This document shows positions 23,117 through 30,636 of a stretch of 36,156 nt of DNA, piece by piece (position 1 is the first letter of the stretch; the number at the start of each line of letters is the position of its first letter). The stretch lies in NCBI GenBank assembly GCA_007121385.1, contig SKLV01000012.1, forward strand, positions 1-36,156. Reading direction: 5' to 3'. This DNA comes from Bdellovibrionales bacterium. Lineage in GTDB: Bacteria; Bdellovibrionota; Bdellovibrionia; Bdellovibrionales; UBA1609. Under the pieces are notes generated by a model. It saw only the letters and a program-made list of their open reading frames with translations. It ran no database searches and was not told the DNA's origin. A program made the translations under genes and the position numbers.

Positions 23117-24820
23117 TTAAGGTGTCTCACTTTGAGGCGTCAGAGCCAGTTCAAGCGCTTGGGCGGAGTTAAAAAAGCGACTGGAGCCCACAAAGGGTCT
23201 GAGTCGAGAGTCAAAATCCCCACTTTGGCGCAGGAGGCTTCTCAGCTCCGAGGCAGAGAGTTCTGGTCGCAGGCTTAAAATTTTTGCGGCCGTCCCCGCC
23301 ACCAGGGGAGCTGCCATGGAGGTGCCGGCGCTTTCGTGGTAGGTTAATCCTCTGGGGTTATCGATATAACAAGACTTTAGCTTGGCTCCGCCAATGGTGC
23401 TACCTCCTGGGGCAATCACATCCACGCTGTGAGCTCCAAAGTTGGAGTAGGAGGCCACAATTCCAAACTCATCCTTGGCCGCCACAGAGACCACATTGTC
23501 ATTGGGCAGAGAGGCCGGGAACATGGGAATGCGATCATTGCTCACCCCAAAGCCTCCAAGGCCATTGCCGGCGGCCGCGACAATGAGGACTCCCTGAGAT
23601 TCGGCATACTGAACAGCCCGAGTGACAATGGGAGAGACGATCTGGTAGTAGCCAGCGGAAAGGTTGATCACTCGAGCTCCTTGGTCCACGGCATAGTAAA
23701 TGGCTCCCGCCATAGAGCCCAAGTCTCCGCCCAAGCTATCGAGGACTTTGAGGGAGAGAATTTGCACATTTCTCGCCACTCCAAAATGGGAGGAGGCGGC
23801 CAAGCCCGCCACATGGCTGCCGTGACCACTGTCATCAAAGGGGTAGGGGTCACCATTGCGAAAGTCGTAGCCCACCACATCGTCAATAAAGCCATTGCCG
23901 TCGTCGTCGATTTGGTTGTCGGGAATTTCATTCGGGTTGATATAGATATTTCGTGCTAAAGCCGGGTGGTTGTAGTTGGTTCCCGAGTCAATGATGGCCA
24001 AAATCACTGGTGAGCTCTCTGGGGAATTCAGGTCAGGGGGAGTCTGCTGAGAGAGGATTTCCCAAGCTCGGGGAACTGAAATTTCCTCCAGGTGACCAAA
24101 CTGCTCAAGGGGATATTCAGCTTTATGCTTCAGGACCTCCTCCAAAGGGGGAGGGTTGAATTTTGGGTTGTCCGTCACAATAATTTGAAACTGTTCGCTG
24201 CGACAGTCTCCAGTTTCTGTTTTGCCCCTCAGAACAATGTCGTAAAGTCCAAGGCTGTCTGGTTTAAATTCCAGGTCAGTCCCTTGGGCAGAAGAGCGAA
24301 TTTTTTGCGAACCCAGGGGATGTCGCACCACCCAGGAAAACTCCTCCCCCGAGCCCTCCACAGTCAGTTGAAGGCTTTGCCCTAAGAGCATTCGCTGACC
24401 CGACTGCAGTCCTTGGGGCTTGACCACCTGAATAGGGGGACGGCCTGGAGCGGAGGGGCGGCAATCCTCTTCACCCAAGTTTTTGGCAAAGACTTGGGGT
24501 AACGAGATGTAGTGATTGGAGTCCGAGTGAACTCCGGCGGGCAATACTTGATGGAGATGATCTAAGTCAGTCCCAAAAATTTCATAGAGCTCATGTTTGG
24601 GGCTGATCACGCGAAACTCCAAATCCGGTTGAGTCTTGAGGAGATGAACCAGGTCCGTCTCCGCCAGACCCTGCACCACTTGACCGGTCTGACTCTGAGA
24701 CTCTGGAGCCATCTGGCGTTGACGGTCCCTGAACTGATCCAGCCCTGGGGCGCAAGCGGCCAGAACTGAGCTCAATAGAAGGATTCCCCATTGGCTCCTA
24801 TATGGCTTGAGTGTCCCCAT
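23117..24820 (-). CDS. S8 subtilisin-like serine protease lipoprotein
   Basis: This is a secreted subtilase with the complete triad: Asp in AIIDSGTNYNHPAL (about 278), His in GHGSHVAG (about 333) and Ser in GTSMAAP (about 501). The oxyanion Asn is in AAAGNG. A DDDGNGFIDD loop may bind calcium. Before the catalytic domain lies an Ig/PKD-like region (about 130-220). The track ORF starts at 24898, but M27 (24820) follows a strong GGGGGGA site and begins a lipoprotein signal with lipobox LAAC (Cys about 23), so 567 aa is preferred. The gene is divergent from a LysR regulator and followed by two anchored paralogues, suggesting a regulated exported unit. Its role in predation or nutrition is not established. 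Confidence 0.9.
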   Translation of the reverse strand: MGTLKPYRSQWGILLLSSVLAACAPGLDQFRDRQRQMAPESQSQTGQVVQGLAETDLVHLLKTQPDLEFRVISPKHELYEIFGTDLDHLHQVLPAGVHSDSNHYISLPQVFAKNLGEEDCRPSAPGRPPIQVVKPQGLQSGQRMLLGQSLQLTVEGSGEEFSWVVRHPLGSQKIRSSAQGTDLEFKPDSLGLYDIVLRGKTETGDCRSEQFQIIVTDNPKFNPPPLEEVLKHKAEYPLEQFGHLEEISVPRAWEILSQQTPPDLNSPESSPVILAIIDSGTNYNHPALARNIYINPNEIPDNQIDDDGNGFIDDVVGYDFRNGDPYPFDDSGHGSHVAGLAASSHFGVARNVQILSLKVLDSLGGDLGSMAGAIYYAVDQGARVINLSAGYYQIVSPIVTRAVQYAESQGVLIVAAAGNGLGGFGVSNDRIPMFPASLPNDNVVSVAAKDEFGIVASYSNFGAHSVDVIAPGGSTIGGAKLKSCYIDNPRGLTYHESAGTSMAAPLVAGTAAKILSLRPELSASELRSLLRQSGDFDSRLRPFVGSSRFFNSAQALELALTPQSETP

Positions 24821-25076
24821 CTCAATCCCCCCTTTGCTTCTCTCCCCCGAGAGACCCACATCCTGGACAGCTCGGATGAGGGAAGCAATTAATTCCAATT
24901 AAAATATAAAAAATTCAGCAATAAGTCGTTGATAAATCGCTGAAATCAATCAATTTTACTGCAGGGCAATAAAATTTTCAGGCTGAGACCCTGTTAAATT
25001 CACAGAGCGGGGTCTCTCCGGGCTTCAGGCTGGCGGAGCCTATTAAAGAATTTTATAGTCCCCTCAAGGAGGTCTA
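24821..25076. promoter_or_regulatory. Divergent control region between the S8 protease and LysR genes
   Basis: This 256-base spacer holds both promoters. Its centre (24890-25000) is clearly AT-rich. It contains the T-N11-A site listed separately, and an overlapping half-site pair TTCAGC (24914-24919) and GCTGAA (24939-24944). No -35/-10 pair is convincing. Confidence 0.5.
24929..24949. promoter_or_regulatory. Candidate LysR-type operator TTGAT-N11-ATCAA
   Basis: TTGAT and ATCAA form a perfect inverted repeat with 11 bases between, the T-N11-A geometry that LysR-type regulators bind. It lies between the divergent lysR gene and the S8 protease operon, where such sites are usual. The match is by eye; no other copy was noticed in the window. 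Confidence 0.6.
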
Positions 25077-25979
25077 ATGAACTTGCAGCAACTCACTACC
25101 TTTTGCACTGTCATCAGTGAGGGCAGTATGACGGCCGCAGCCGACAAACTGTTCCTCACCCAACCCGCAGTCAGTCAGCAGATTCGCAACCTGGAGGAGG
25201 AGTTGGGAGTGGAGATTTTGGTGCGGGGAACTCGTCAGGTCAAACCCACCTTGCAGGGACAACTGCTCTACGACTACGCGAAAAGAATTCTTCACCTCAC
25301 TCAACAGGCTCAAGTGGCGATTCAGACCATCTCTCAAGAGGTGTCAGGAGAGCTTCGCATTGCCACCCTCAACTCCATAGGGCTGTATATGATCAGTCCC
25401 ATCATAGGTCTGTTCCTCAAACACAATACTGGTTTGCGGATTCAGCTGGTCTATGGCTCTGGAGAGAGAATCATCCGCGATATGAAGAACCACCAAGTGG
25501 ACTTGGTGATTCTACCAGACCTGAAGTCGGAGTATGGAATTGAATTTCCCGAGTACAATAAGCGATTTCTCTACAAGGATGAAATGTGGCTGGTGGGGGC
25601 AGGAAGAGACACCAGCCTTCCCTCCAATATTGACTTGGGAGTTTATGCCTCACGACCTGTGGTGTCCTTTACTGAACAGTATCCCGGCTTTCGTTACTTT
25701 TTAGAGAAGAAATTGAAAGACCGCCGCATAGAGGTTGCACCGGCCTTTGAGACGGACAATGTGGGCACCTTAAAAAGGGTCATTGAGGCGGGGATGGGTT
25801 GGGGCTTCTTGCCTTCCCACAGCATTCGCAAACAGGTCAAAATGGGCCGTCTCACTCAGGTTCAGGTGGATGAGTTGCGCTATTCAGTGGCTGTCAATAT
25901 GTACACCCCGGAAAATCCGGAGCGAGAAGCCATTAATGAGGTCTTTTTCCGCGCCCTGCACCAGCAGTCTTTGTCCTAA
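25077..25979 (+). CDS. LysR-family transcriptional regulator
   Basis: This is a LysR-type DNA-binding protein of normal length (300 aa). The N-terminal winged HTH is clear (LQQLTTFCTVISEGSMTAAADKLFLTQPAVSQQIRNLEEELG, quoted in parts: SMTAAADKLFLTQPAVSQQI). A linker helix precedes the periplasmic-binding-type effector domain (about 90-290), which contains GELRIATL-like and QVDLVILPD blocks. AAGGAGG lies four bases before ATG. The gene is divergent from the S8 protease unit, the usual arrangement for a LysR gene and its target, and a T-N11-A site lies between them. The inducer cannot be deduced. It converges with ppsR, with seven bases between the two stops. Confidence 0.9.
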   Translation: MNLQQLTTFCTVISEGSMTAAADKLFLTQPAVSQQIRNLEEELGVEILVRGTRQVKPTLQGQLLYDYAKRILHLTQQAQVAIQTISQEVSGELRIATLNSIGLYMISPIIGLFLKHNTGLRIQLVYGSGERIIRDMKNHQVDLVILPDLKSEYGIEFPEYNKRFLYKDEMWLVGAGRDTSLPSNIDLGVYASRPVVSFTEQYPGFRYFLEKKLKDRRIEVAPAFETDNVGTLKRVIEAGMGWGFLPSHSIRKQVKMGRLTQVQVDELRYSVAVNMYTPENPEREAINEVFFRALHQQSLS

Positions 25980-25986
25980 GCTCTAG

Positions 25987-26835
25987 TTACAGCAAGACGC
26001 TGTGGGGCAAATTCATCCGCGTCGCCACCAGGCGGATGATTTCGGCCGCCGTCTCTTCAAGAGCCCGATCCGTGACATCAAAAACAGGCCAGCGCTTGTT
26101 TTTGCGAAAAAGGCCAAGGGCATATTCAATCTCTTTTTGCACATGGGCCAAGCTGGCATATTCGGAACCTGCATCTTGGCCAAACTTTTCTAATCTCTTG
26201 CGGCGAATGCGAATCAGAGAGTCGGAGTCGATGATCAATCCCACGACCTTCCTCTGATCCACCGCAAAGAGTTCTTCAGGCAGGGGGGTGTTGAGCACCA
26301 AGGGAATGTTGGCGACCTTCCAGCCCTTGTGACTGAGATAAATGGACAGTGGGGTTTTGCTGGTGCGGCTGATCCCAACCAAAATAATATCGGCCCTATC
26401 CAAATCAGTTAAAAGTTTACCGTCATCGTGCTTCACGGTAAATTCAATGGCCTCAATGCGCTTAAAATATTTTTCATCCACAGTGCGAAGAAGTCCAGCT
26501 GTGGGACTGTCTTGAGCTGGCCCCAAGTAGTCATTGAGCTCTTTCAGCAGTGGCCCCAAGAGGTCCACCGCTTTGAGGCCTTTGGCACTGGCGGCAGCAC
26601 AAATTGTCTTCTGCAGTGAGGGGCTCACTAGGGTGTAGACAATCAGGGCCTTGCGTTCAAAGGCCTCTGTCATCAAGGCCTCCACTTGTTCTTCTGATCG
26701 GACATTTTTGCAGCGGACAATCTGTACATCTTGGCCCGGGTGCTGGACGAGGGCCGCTCGAGTCATGGCACTGGCGGTCTCTCCGGTGCCGTCGGACAAA
26801 ATATAAATAGTTGAAGGGGAGGGGGGAAATGTCAT
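25987..26835 (-). CDS. ppsR: PEP synthase/PPDK regulatory kinase-phosphorylase
   Basis: This bifunctional regulator inactivates phosphoenolpyruvate synthase or pyruvate phosphate dikinase by ADP-dependent phosphorylation and reactivates it by Pi-dependent release. Family landmarks seen in the 282 aa are an N-terminal IYILSDGTGETA block, the P-loop-like VGISRTSKTPLSIYLS (about residue 155), and YLSHKGWKVANIPLV. The length is typical. It is the third gene of an apparent nusB-unknown-ppsR unit, five bases after the middle gene. No target gene (ppsA or ppdK) is present in the window, so which of the two is regulated is open. Confidence 0.9.
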   Translation of the reverse strand: MTFPPSPSTIYILSDGTGETASAMTRAALVQHPGQDVQIVRCKNVRSEEQVEALMTEAFERKALIVYTLVSPSLQKTICAAASAKGLKAVDLLGPLLKELNDYLGPAQDSPTAGLLRTVDEKYFKRIEAIEFTVKHDDGKLLTDLDRADIILVGISRTSKTPLSIYLSHKGWKVANIPLVLNTPLPEELFAVDQRKVVGLIIDSDSLIRIRRKRLEKFGQDAGSEYASLAHVQKEIEYALGLFRKNKRWPVFDVTDRALEETAAEIIRLVATRMNLPHSVLL

Positions 26836-26840
26836 TCTAT

Positions 26841-27359
26841 TTAGGCCTCAAGGGGTAAGTCACCAGGAACGAAACTAAAGAACCCCGGCCCTCCCATGTC
26901 TCCTTGAGAAGTCTGCATCTCTTGGACTGAGAGAGAATTCTCTTGGGGCCAGTGAGCTTCCAAATCTCTGTCCTTAATTTCAAGAGGCAAAAAAAGCCGC
27001 AGAGAGGGGCGCCCCAAGCCCTGCCAAATCTGATGTGCCTGCTCAAGCCAGGGCAGAGGCTCTCCCATAAAGGGCAAAATCACCGTGTACTGATTGGGAA
27101 GCCGGTGAGAGGAAGACAGCAGGAGGGGGGATTGATCCCCTTGTAGAGGGGCTGTTCCCAGTTCTATTTCGTTATCCTGAAGAATTCCCAGTAGGGAAGG
27201 GGCCAGGGCTTTAGGTTGATGCTCTTGAGCCCGAGCCACCAAAAAGTTGAGATACCAGTCCACTTTGCGGGTGAAGGCCGACTGCAAGGGAGAAGGTAAA
27301 AGCCAGAGATCAGAGCCGCCGGCAAAGGCGCCGGGATTGGAGAGTTTCTTAAAGCTCAT
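26841..27359 (-). CDS. Hypothetical protein between nusB and ppsR
   Basis: This 172-aa soluble protein has no signal or membrane segment and no recognised motif. It is rich in Leu, Pro and Gln and has no cysteine. Hydrophobic strands such as YTVILPFMGEPLPWL and SLRLFLPLEI suggest a folded domain. It overlaps the end of nusB by 11 bases and precedes ppsR by five, which points to co-expression. The two neighbours have unrelated jobs, so context gives little hint of function. Confidence 0.7.
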   Translation of the reverse strand: MSFKKLSNPGAFAGGSDLWLLPSPLQSAFTRKVDWYLNFLVARAQEHQPKALAPSLLGILQDNEIELGTAPLQGDQSPLLLSSSHRLPNQYTVILPFMGEPLPWLEQAHQIWQGLGRPSLRLFLPLEIKDRDLEAHWPQENSLSVQEMQTSQGDMGGPGFFSFVPGDLPLEA

Positions 27360-27780
27360 GCTGGGCCTGCTTTAGGATTTGATCTAGAACTCCGTTCACA
27401 AAAGAAGCGGATTCCGTACTGCCGTACTTTTTGCTGATTTCGATGGCCTCATTGAGAGCCGACTTAGGCGGGACGGCTCCATTGGAAAAGTGAATCTCAA
27501 AGACAGCCATGCGCATCAGAGTGAGGTCCACAAGGGCCATGCGGGGAATTTTCCAGTGGGCACTATGGGCCTCAATAAGGGCGTCAATTTCAGTTTGATG
27601 AGAGGTGACCCCCTGAAGCAAAAACTCAGCGTAGTTCCACGCCTCGAGTGGGGCCTGAACATGGCTCTTGAAGGTCTCCAAATGCTCTTCAATACTGAGA
27701 TCAGAGACAAACTCTCTCTGGAAGAGCACCTGAAGGCTCAGCTCTCTCGCCTGACGACGGGGCCCGTGATTTTGCGCCAT
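27349..27780 (-). CDS. nusB: Transcription antitermination factor NusB
   Basis: NusB binds boxA RNA with NusE (S10) and supports antitermination in rRNA operons. The 143-aa length is normal. The N-terminal RRQARELSLQVLFQREF is the family signature, and the C-terminal half contains PPKSALNEAIEISKKYGSTESASFVNGVLDQIL, which includes the conserved AVNEAVELAKxY-type helix and the FVNGVLD motif. The start follows GAGGAG (antisense strand). A promoter candidate lies upstream. It heads the nusB-unknown-ppsR unit. Confidence 0.94.
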   Translation of the reverse strand: MAQNHGPRRQARELSLQVLFQREFVSDLSIEEHLETFKSHVQAPLEAWNYAEFLLQGVTSHQTEIDALIEAHSAHWKIPRMALVDLTLMRMAVFEIHFSNGAVPPKSALNEAIEISKKYGSTESASFVNGVLDQILKQAQHEL

Positions 27781-27803
27781 GAAAAAATCTCCTCTGGGGG
27801 AAT

Positions 27804-27832
27804 TTTCTAGTCCTCCTCCAGAGCCGGGTCAA
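27804..27832 (-). promoter_or_regulatory. Candidate promoter of nusB
   Basis: On the minus strand TTGACC (27832-27827) and TAGAAA (27809-27804) are 17 bases apart. Transcription would begin about 17 bases before the nusB start, leaving just room for its GAGGAG site. The -10 hexamer matches the consensus at four of six positions. Confidence 0.4.
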
Positions 27833-27926
27833 CAAAATGTCACTTTGCAGCAATGACGGGGCGCCTCGCCATTTGACCGGAGATCTGATAGTTTGGCCTT
27901 CATCGACCTTTAGAGAGAGGGTTTCT

Positions 27927-28574
27927 ATGAGGAAAATAGTTTTTATTTTATTGTCAGTCACTTTCAGCTTTGGGGCCTGGTCCCAGGTGGATGTGACCCA
28001 TGTTCCTGAAGTGGGGCCAGAGAAAGGGAGGGAATACATGCGGCGGAGAGCTCCGGCCCCAGCCAGCAGCCGTCGCCCAGCCTCCCTGCCCGGGCCTACG
28101 GGCCCCCGTTATTTAAGTCTCCATGTGGGGGGCTTTATCGATCAGGATGTCTATCGCTGGGGAGACAGGGACAACCAGGATGTGGGCCAACTCAATACAG
28201 GCGTGTCCTACAAGGTGGGGGAGTGGACTCAGGCCATGGATTTGCTGTTTCGTGCCGACTTCACCACTTTTCATCTGCTGGAGAGAAGGGCACTCAAAAT
28301 GTCCCTGCTGCCTGTAGTGACCTTTCCTGATTCGGGCAGTCAGTTTCCCCTCTACTTTGGCGCGGGAGCCGGTCTGGGAGTCTTTTTTAAGCAGGCCCCT
28401 GGATTTTCCAGCTTATCCTTGGACTATCAGATTTTAGCTGGAGCCCGCTTCTTTGATGTGTTTCAGGGAGCTGGATTGATGTTTGAGGGGGGGCTCAAAA
28501 ATCATGTGCATCTTTTCAGTAAGGGCCAGCACAACGGGATCTTTTTCACTGCTGGAACGGTGTTTCGCTTTTGA
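27927..28574 (+). CDS. Small outer-membrane beta-barrel-like protein
   Basis: The 215-aa exported protein has a signal peptide (MRKIVFILLSVTFSFGAWS) and then a Pro/Arg-rich stretch (about 30-62). What follows is a run of alternating hydrophobic strands with Gly turns (YLSLHVGGF, LPLYFGAGAGLGVFF, ILAGARFFDVF). The last residue is Phe (TVFRF), the aromatic end that the BAM machinery recognises. This is consistent with an 8-stranded barrel. The track ORF starts at 27837; ATG 27927 after AGAGAGAGGG begins a normal signal and is preferred. Its stop overlaps the TTG start of the rRNA methyltransferase gene, an odd pairing. No family was named. Confidence 0.72.
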   Translation: MRKIVFILLSVTFSFGAWSQVDVTHVPEVGPEKGREYMRRRAPAPASSRRPASLPGPTGPRYLSLHVGGFIDQDVYRWGDRDNQDVGQLNTGVSYKVGEWTQAMDLLFRADFTTFHLLERRALKMSLLPVVTFPDSGSQFPLYFGAGAGLGVFFKQAPGFSSLSLDYQILAGARFFDVFQGAGLMFEGGLKNHVHLFSKGQHNGIFFTAGTVFRF

Positions 28575-29824
28575 GGGCTCAGGAAACCTTTCAAGATAAA
28601 CTCCACCGCCCGGTTTTGGGAAAAGTGGTCTCCGCCCTTGGAGAAATTTTTGTCCATGGGCGCCATGCCGATAAGGTGATCGAGAGTTTGGGGAGAGCCT
28701 CTCAGCCCCGTCTGGGCAGTCGGGATCGACGTCTTTTGGCCGAGTCGGTTTATGATAGTGTGCGCTGGTGGAGGCCTTTATGGCAGGTCACTCAGGGCTC
28801 TTGGCCCCCCACCACCGACCAGCTGCAAAATTCTCAGCTTTGGCAAGTGGTGGGCGCTTGGCTGATTCTGTACAAAAACCTGGAGACTTTGCCCCAGTGG
28901 GTTGAGTGGCAAGATCTGCCTCCTCCTCAAACTCTGCGGGCCCGCTTTGCAGGACTGAGCGAGTTTGAGCAGGCCTCCTTCCCCGATTGGCTCCAGGAGC
29001 TGGCGGAAAGAGAGTTGGGGGCCGAGGCCTGGTCTCAACATCGCCAGGCTCTCAACAGCCTAGCTCCCGTATTTTTAAGGGTCAACGGTCTGAAAATCAC
29101 CCGCGGAGAGCTGCAGCAGGTTCTGGCCGAGGAGTCGGTGGAGACGGTGGTGGAGGAGAAAGTGGCCTCGGCACTTCGTCTTAAAGTTCGCGCTCCTGTG
29201 TTCCGCACCGAGGCCTTTAAAAAGGGCTATTTTGAGGTGCAGGATTTGGGATCTCAGCAGATCGCTCCTCTCCTGCAGGTGGAGCCGGGACACCGAGTGG
29301 TGGACGCCTGTGCGGGAGCCGGGGGAAAGAGCTTGCACCTGGCCGAGTTGATGCAAAACCGTGGTCGCATTATTGCCATGGACATCCACCAGTGGAAGCT
29401 GGACGAGTTGAAAGTGAGGGCTAGAAGGGCGGGAGTGAGCAGTCTTGAGACCCGATTGATTGAGTCCACCAAAGTGATCAAGCGCTTACGCCAACAGGCC
29501 GACCGCCTTCTTTTGGACGTGCCCTGCACGGGATTGGGAGTTCTGAGACGTAATCCCGACAGCAAATGGAAGCTCAGTCTGTCTGAGTTGGAGAGGCTGA
29601 GGCAGCTTCAGGCCCAACTGTTGCAGAATTACAGCTCCACTCTCAAGGTGGGGGGCAAGATGGTCTACGCCACCTGCAGTCTTTTGCCCTCAGAAAACCG
29701 CTTGCAGGTGAAAGCCTTTCTCGACAGTCAAACTGGAGGCTGGGAACTGGAGGAAGAACTGGAGCTTTGGCCTGAGCAGGGAGGTGGAGATGGCTTTTAT
29801 GGGGCTCGGCTCCGAAGACTTTAA
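28571..29824 (+). CDS. rsmB: RsmB/NOL1-type rRNA cytosine-C5 methyltransferase
   Basis: This enzyme transfers a methyl group from SAM to a cytosine of rRNA; RsmB modifies C967 of 16S rRNA. The 417 aa show a NusB-like N-terminal part, an RNA-binding linker (about 155-215) and a Rossmann methyltransferase core. The core carries the SAM motif DACAGAGGKSLHLAELM, the catalytic-assist Cys in DVPCTGLGVLRRNPDSKW and the nucleophile Cys in VYATCSLLPSEN. Both cysteines are intact. TTG at 28571 overlaps the previous stop (TTGA). RsmF or another NOL1/NOP2/Sun member is possible, but length and N-terminal domain favour RsmB. Confidence 0.85.
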   Translation: MRAQETFQDKLHRPVLGKVVSALGEIFVHGRHADKVIESLGRASQPRLGSRDRRLLAESVYDSVRWWRPLWQVTQGSWPPTTDQLQNSQLWQVVGAWLILYKNLETLPQWVEWQDLPPPQTLRARFAGLSEFEQASFPDWLQELAERELGAEAWSQHRQALNSLAPVFLRVNGLKITRGELQQVLAEESVETVVEEKVASALRLKVRAPVFRTEAFKKGYFEVQDLGSQQIAPLLQVEPGHRVVDACAGAGGKSLHLAELMQNRGRIIAMDIHQWKLDELKVRARRAGVSSLETRLIESTKVIKRLRQQADRLLLDVPCTGLGVLRRNPDSKWKLSLSELERLRQLQAQLLQNYSSTLKVGGKMVYATCSLLPSENRLQVKAFLDSQTGGWELEEELELWPEQGGGDGFYGARLRRL

Positions 29825-29844
29825 GCCCTACATCCGTTTTGCAC

Positions 29845-29870
29845 CTCAACTTAAAGCGTCTTGAGTTGAG
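29845..29870 (+). terminator. Terminator-like hairpin after rsmB
   Basis: CTCAACTTAA pairs with TTGAGTTGAG (ten pairs, one G-U) around a six-base loop, 20 bases after the rsmB stop. A run of seven T begins ten bases later (29881), which is farther than in a classical terminator, so function is uncertain. Confidence 0.4.
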
Positions 29871-29924
29871 ACAGACCGCATTTTTTTCTCTGGCTTTGGC
29901 TCTGTATGCCCTATCCTGTAAAAG

Positions 29925-30059
29925 ATGACTGTAAGCTTTTTGATTCTTGGAGCATTGTTAGGTTTGGTGGTGCTGGTCGGGCTCTGGCCCCGTCCTCAGG
30001 TTCAAGAGGTTCGCTTTGAACTGGCTCCCGCCCCTCGTCCACCCCGGAGGCGTCGATGA
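29925..30059 (+). CDS. 44-aa single-helix membrane peptide (not in ORF track)
   Basis: An ATG at 29925 opens a 44-codon frame. It encodes one hydrophobic helix (FLILGALLGLVVLVGLW, about 5-21), a short hydrophilic part and a Pro/Arg-rich basic end (APRPPRRRR). Its stop lies within the ATGA that starts the following gene, the same overlap style as other operons here. The ribosome site is weak (GTAAAAG), so this is a moderate-confidence small protein. No family was recognised. It may be a small membrane partner of the exported protein encoded next. Confidence 0.5.
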   Translation: MTVSFLILGALLGLVVLVGLWPRPQVQEVRFELAPAPRPPRRRR

Positions 30060-30490
30060 ATAAGAGACGCTGGATGATTTCCTCTCTGACGGTCGGCCTG
30101 GGCTTTCTTCTTTTACACTTTCAAAACTGTGCGATGCCTTCAGAGTTGGAGGGGTACTCTGATTCACCTGCTTTTGGCTCCTCTGAAGAGGTGAGAATTG
30201 TGGACGATTGGGCGACGGCAAAGATCAGTCTTTTTCAAAAGAGTATGGACCTGGCAGTGGACGAAGACATCCTCGTGGTTGATGGCTTTTGCTCTCGCTC
30301 TTTGCGAGGAGAGGTCTTGGAGTGGGACTTGGAGGAGCACTCCCAGGGAGTCGCCCTCTGTGAAATGGGAGGGTTTCGGCTGGTTCTCGATCACTTGGGA
30401 GAGCTGGATTGTGGTTTTGACTACCGCCTTCAAGTGCGCTCCACCGAGGGAGATCAAGAAGACCTGATCCTTCATCGCCACTGTTTATAA
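30056..30490 (+). CDS. Small exported protein with FQNC-type signal (possible lipoprotein)
   Basis: This is a 144-aa protein with a signal-like N-terminus (MNKRRWMISSLTVGLGFLLLHFQNC), Cys about residue 25. The residue at -1 is Asn, as in the unrelated protein at 16297-16797, which argues for an atypical lipobox rather than coincidence. The mature part is small and acidic, with four more cysteines (FCS, LCE, DCG, HCL) that could form two disulfides. No family was identified. It overlaps the 44-aa membrane peptide by four bases. Confidence 0.68.
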   Translation: MNKRRWMISSLTVGLGFLLLHFQNCAMPSELEGYSDSPAFGSSEEVRIVDDWATAKISLFQKSMDLAVDEDILVVDGFCSRSLRGEVLEWDLEEHSQGVALCEMGGFRLVLDHLGELDCGFDYRLQVRSTEGDQEDLILHRHCL

Positions 30491-30538
30491 ACTTTCTTAG
30501 ATTTCAGAGCCACCATAATTTAAACTCCAAGAATTTTC

Positions 30539-30552
30539 CCTCGCCGGCGAGG
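30539..30552. promoter_or_regulatory. Perfect 14-base palindrome CCTCGCCGGCGAGG
   Basis: The palindrome lies in the 146-base gap between the FQNC protein gene and the coiled-coil gene. No T-run follows on either strand, so it is not a typical terminator. It could be an operator or the stem of a short hairpin. Confidence 0.4.
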
Positions 30553-30636
30553 CTGGACCCAGCCCATCGACCAGGCTTTTGACCCAAGTCAGGGAGTCCT
30601 TGACGATAATTTTGCCCTGCGGGGACAATCTAAAAT

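Noticed and set aside
22465-23172. 235-aa plus-strand ORF opposite paralogue 1
   Set aside because: Antisense to a gene with a clear signal peptide, Cys pair and anchor; no coding features of its own.
23429-23959. 176-aa plus-strand ORF opposite the S8 protease
   Set aside because: Lies opposite the catalytic domain with intact motifs; explained by third-position bias.
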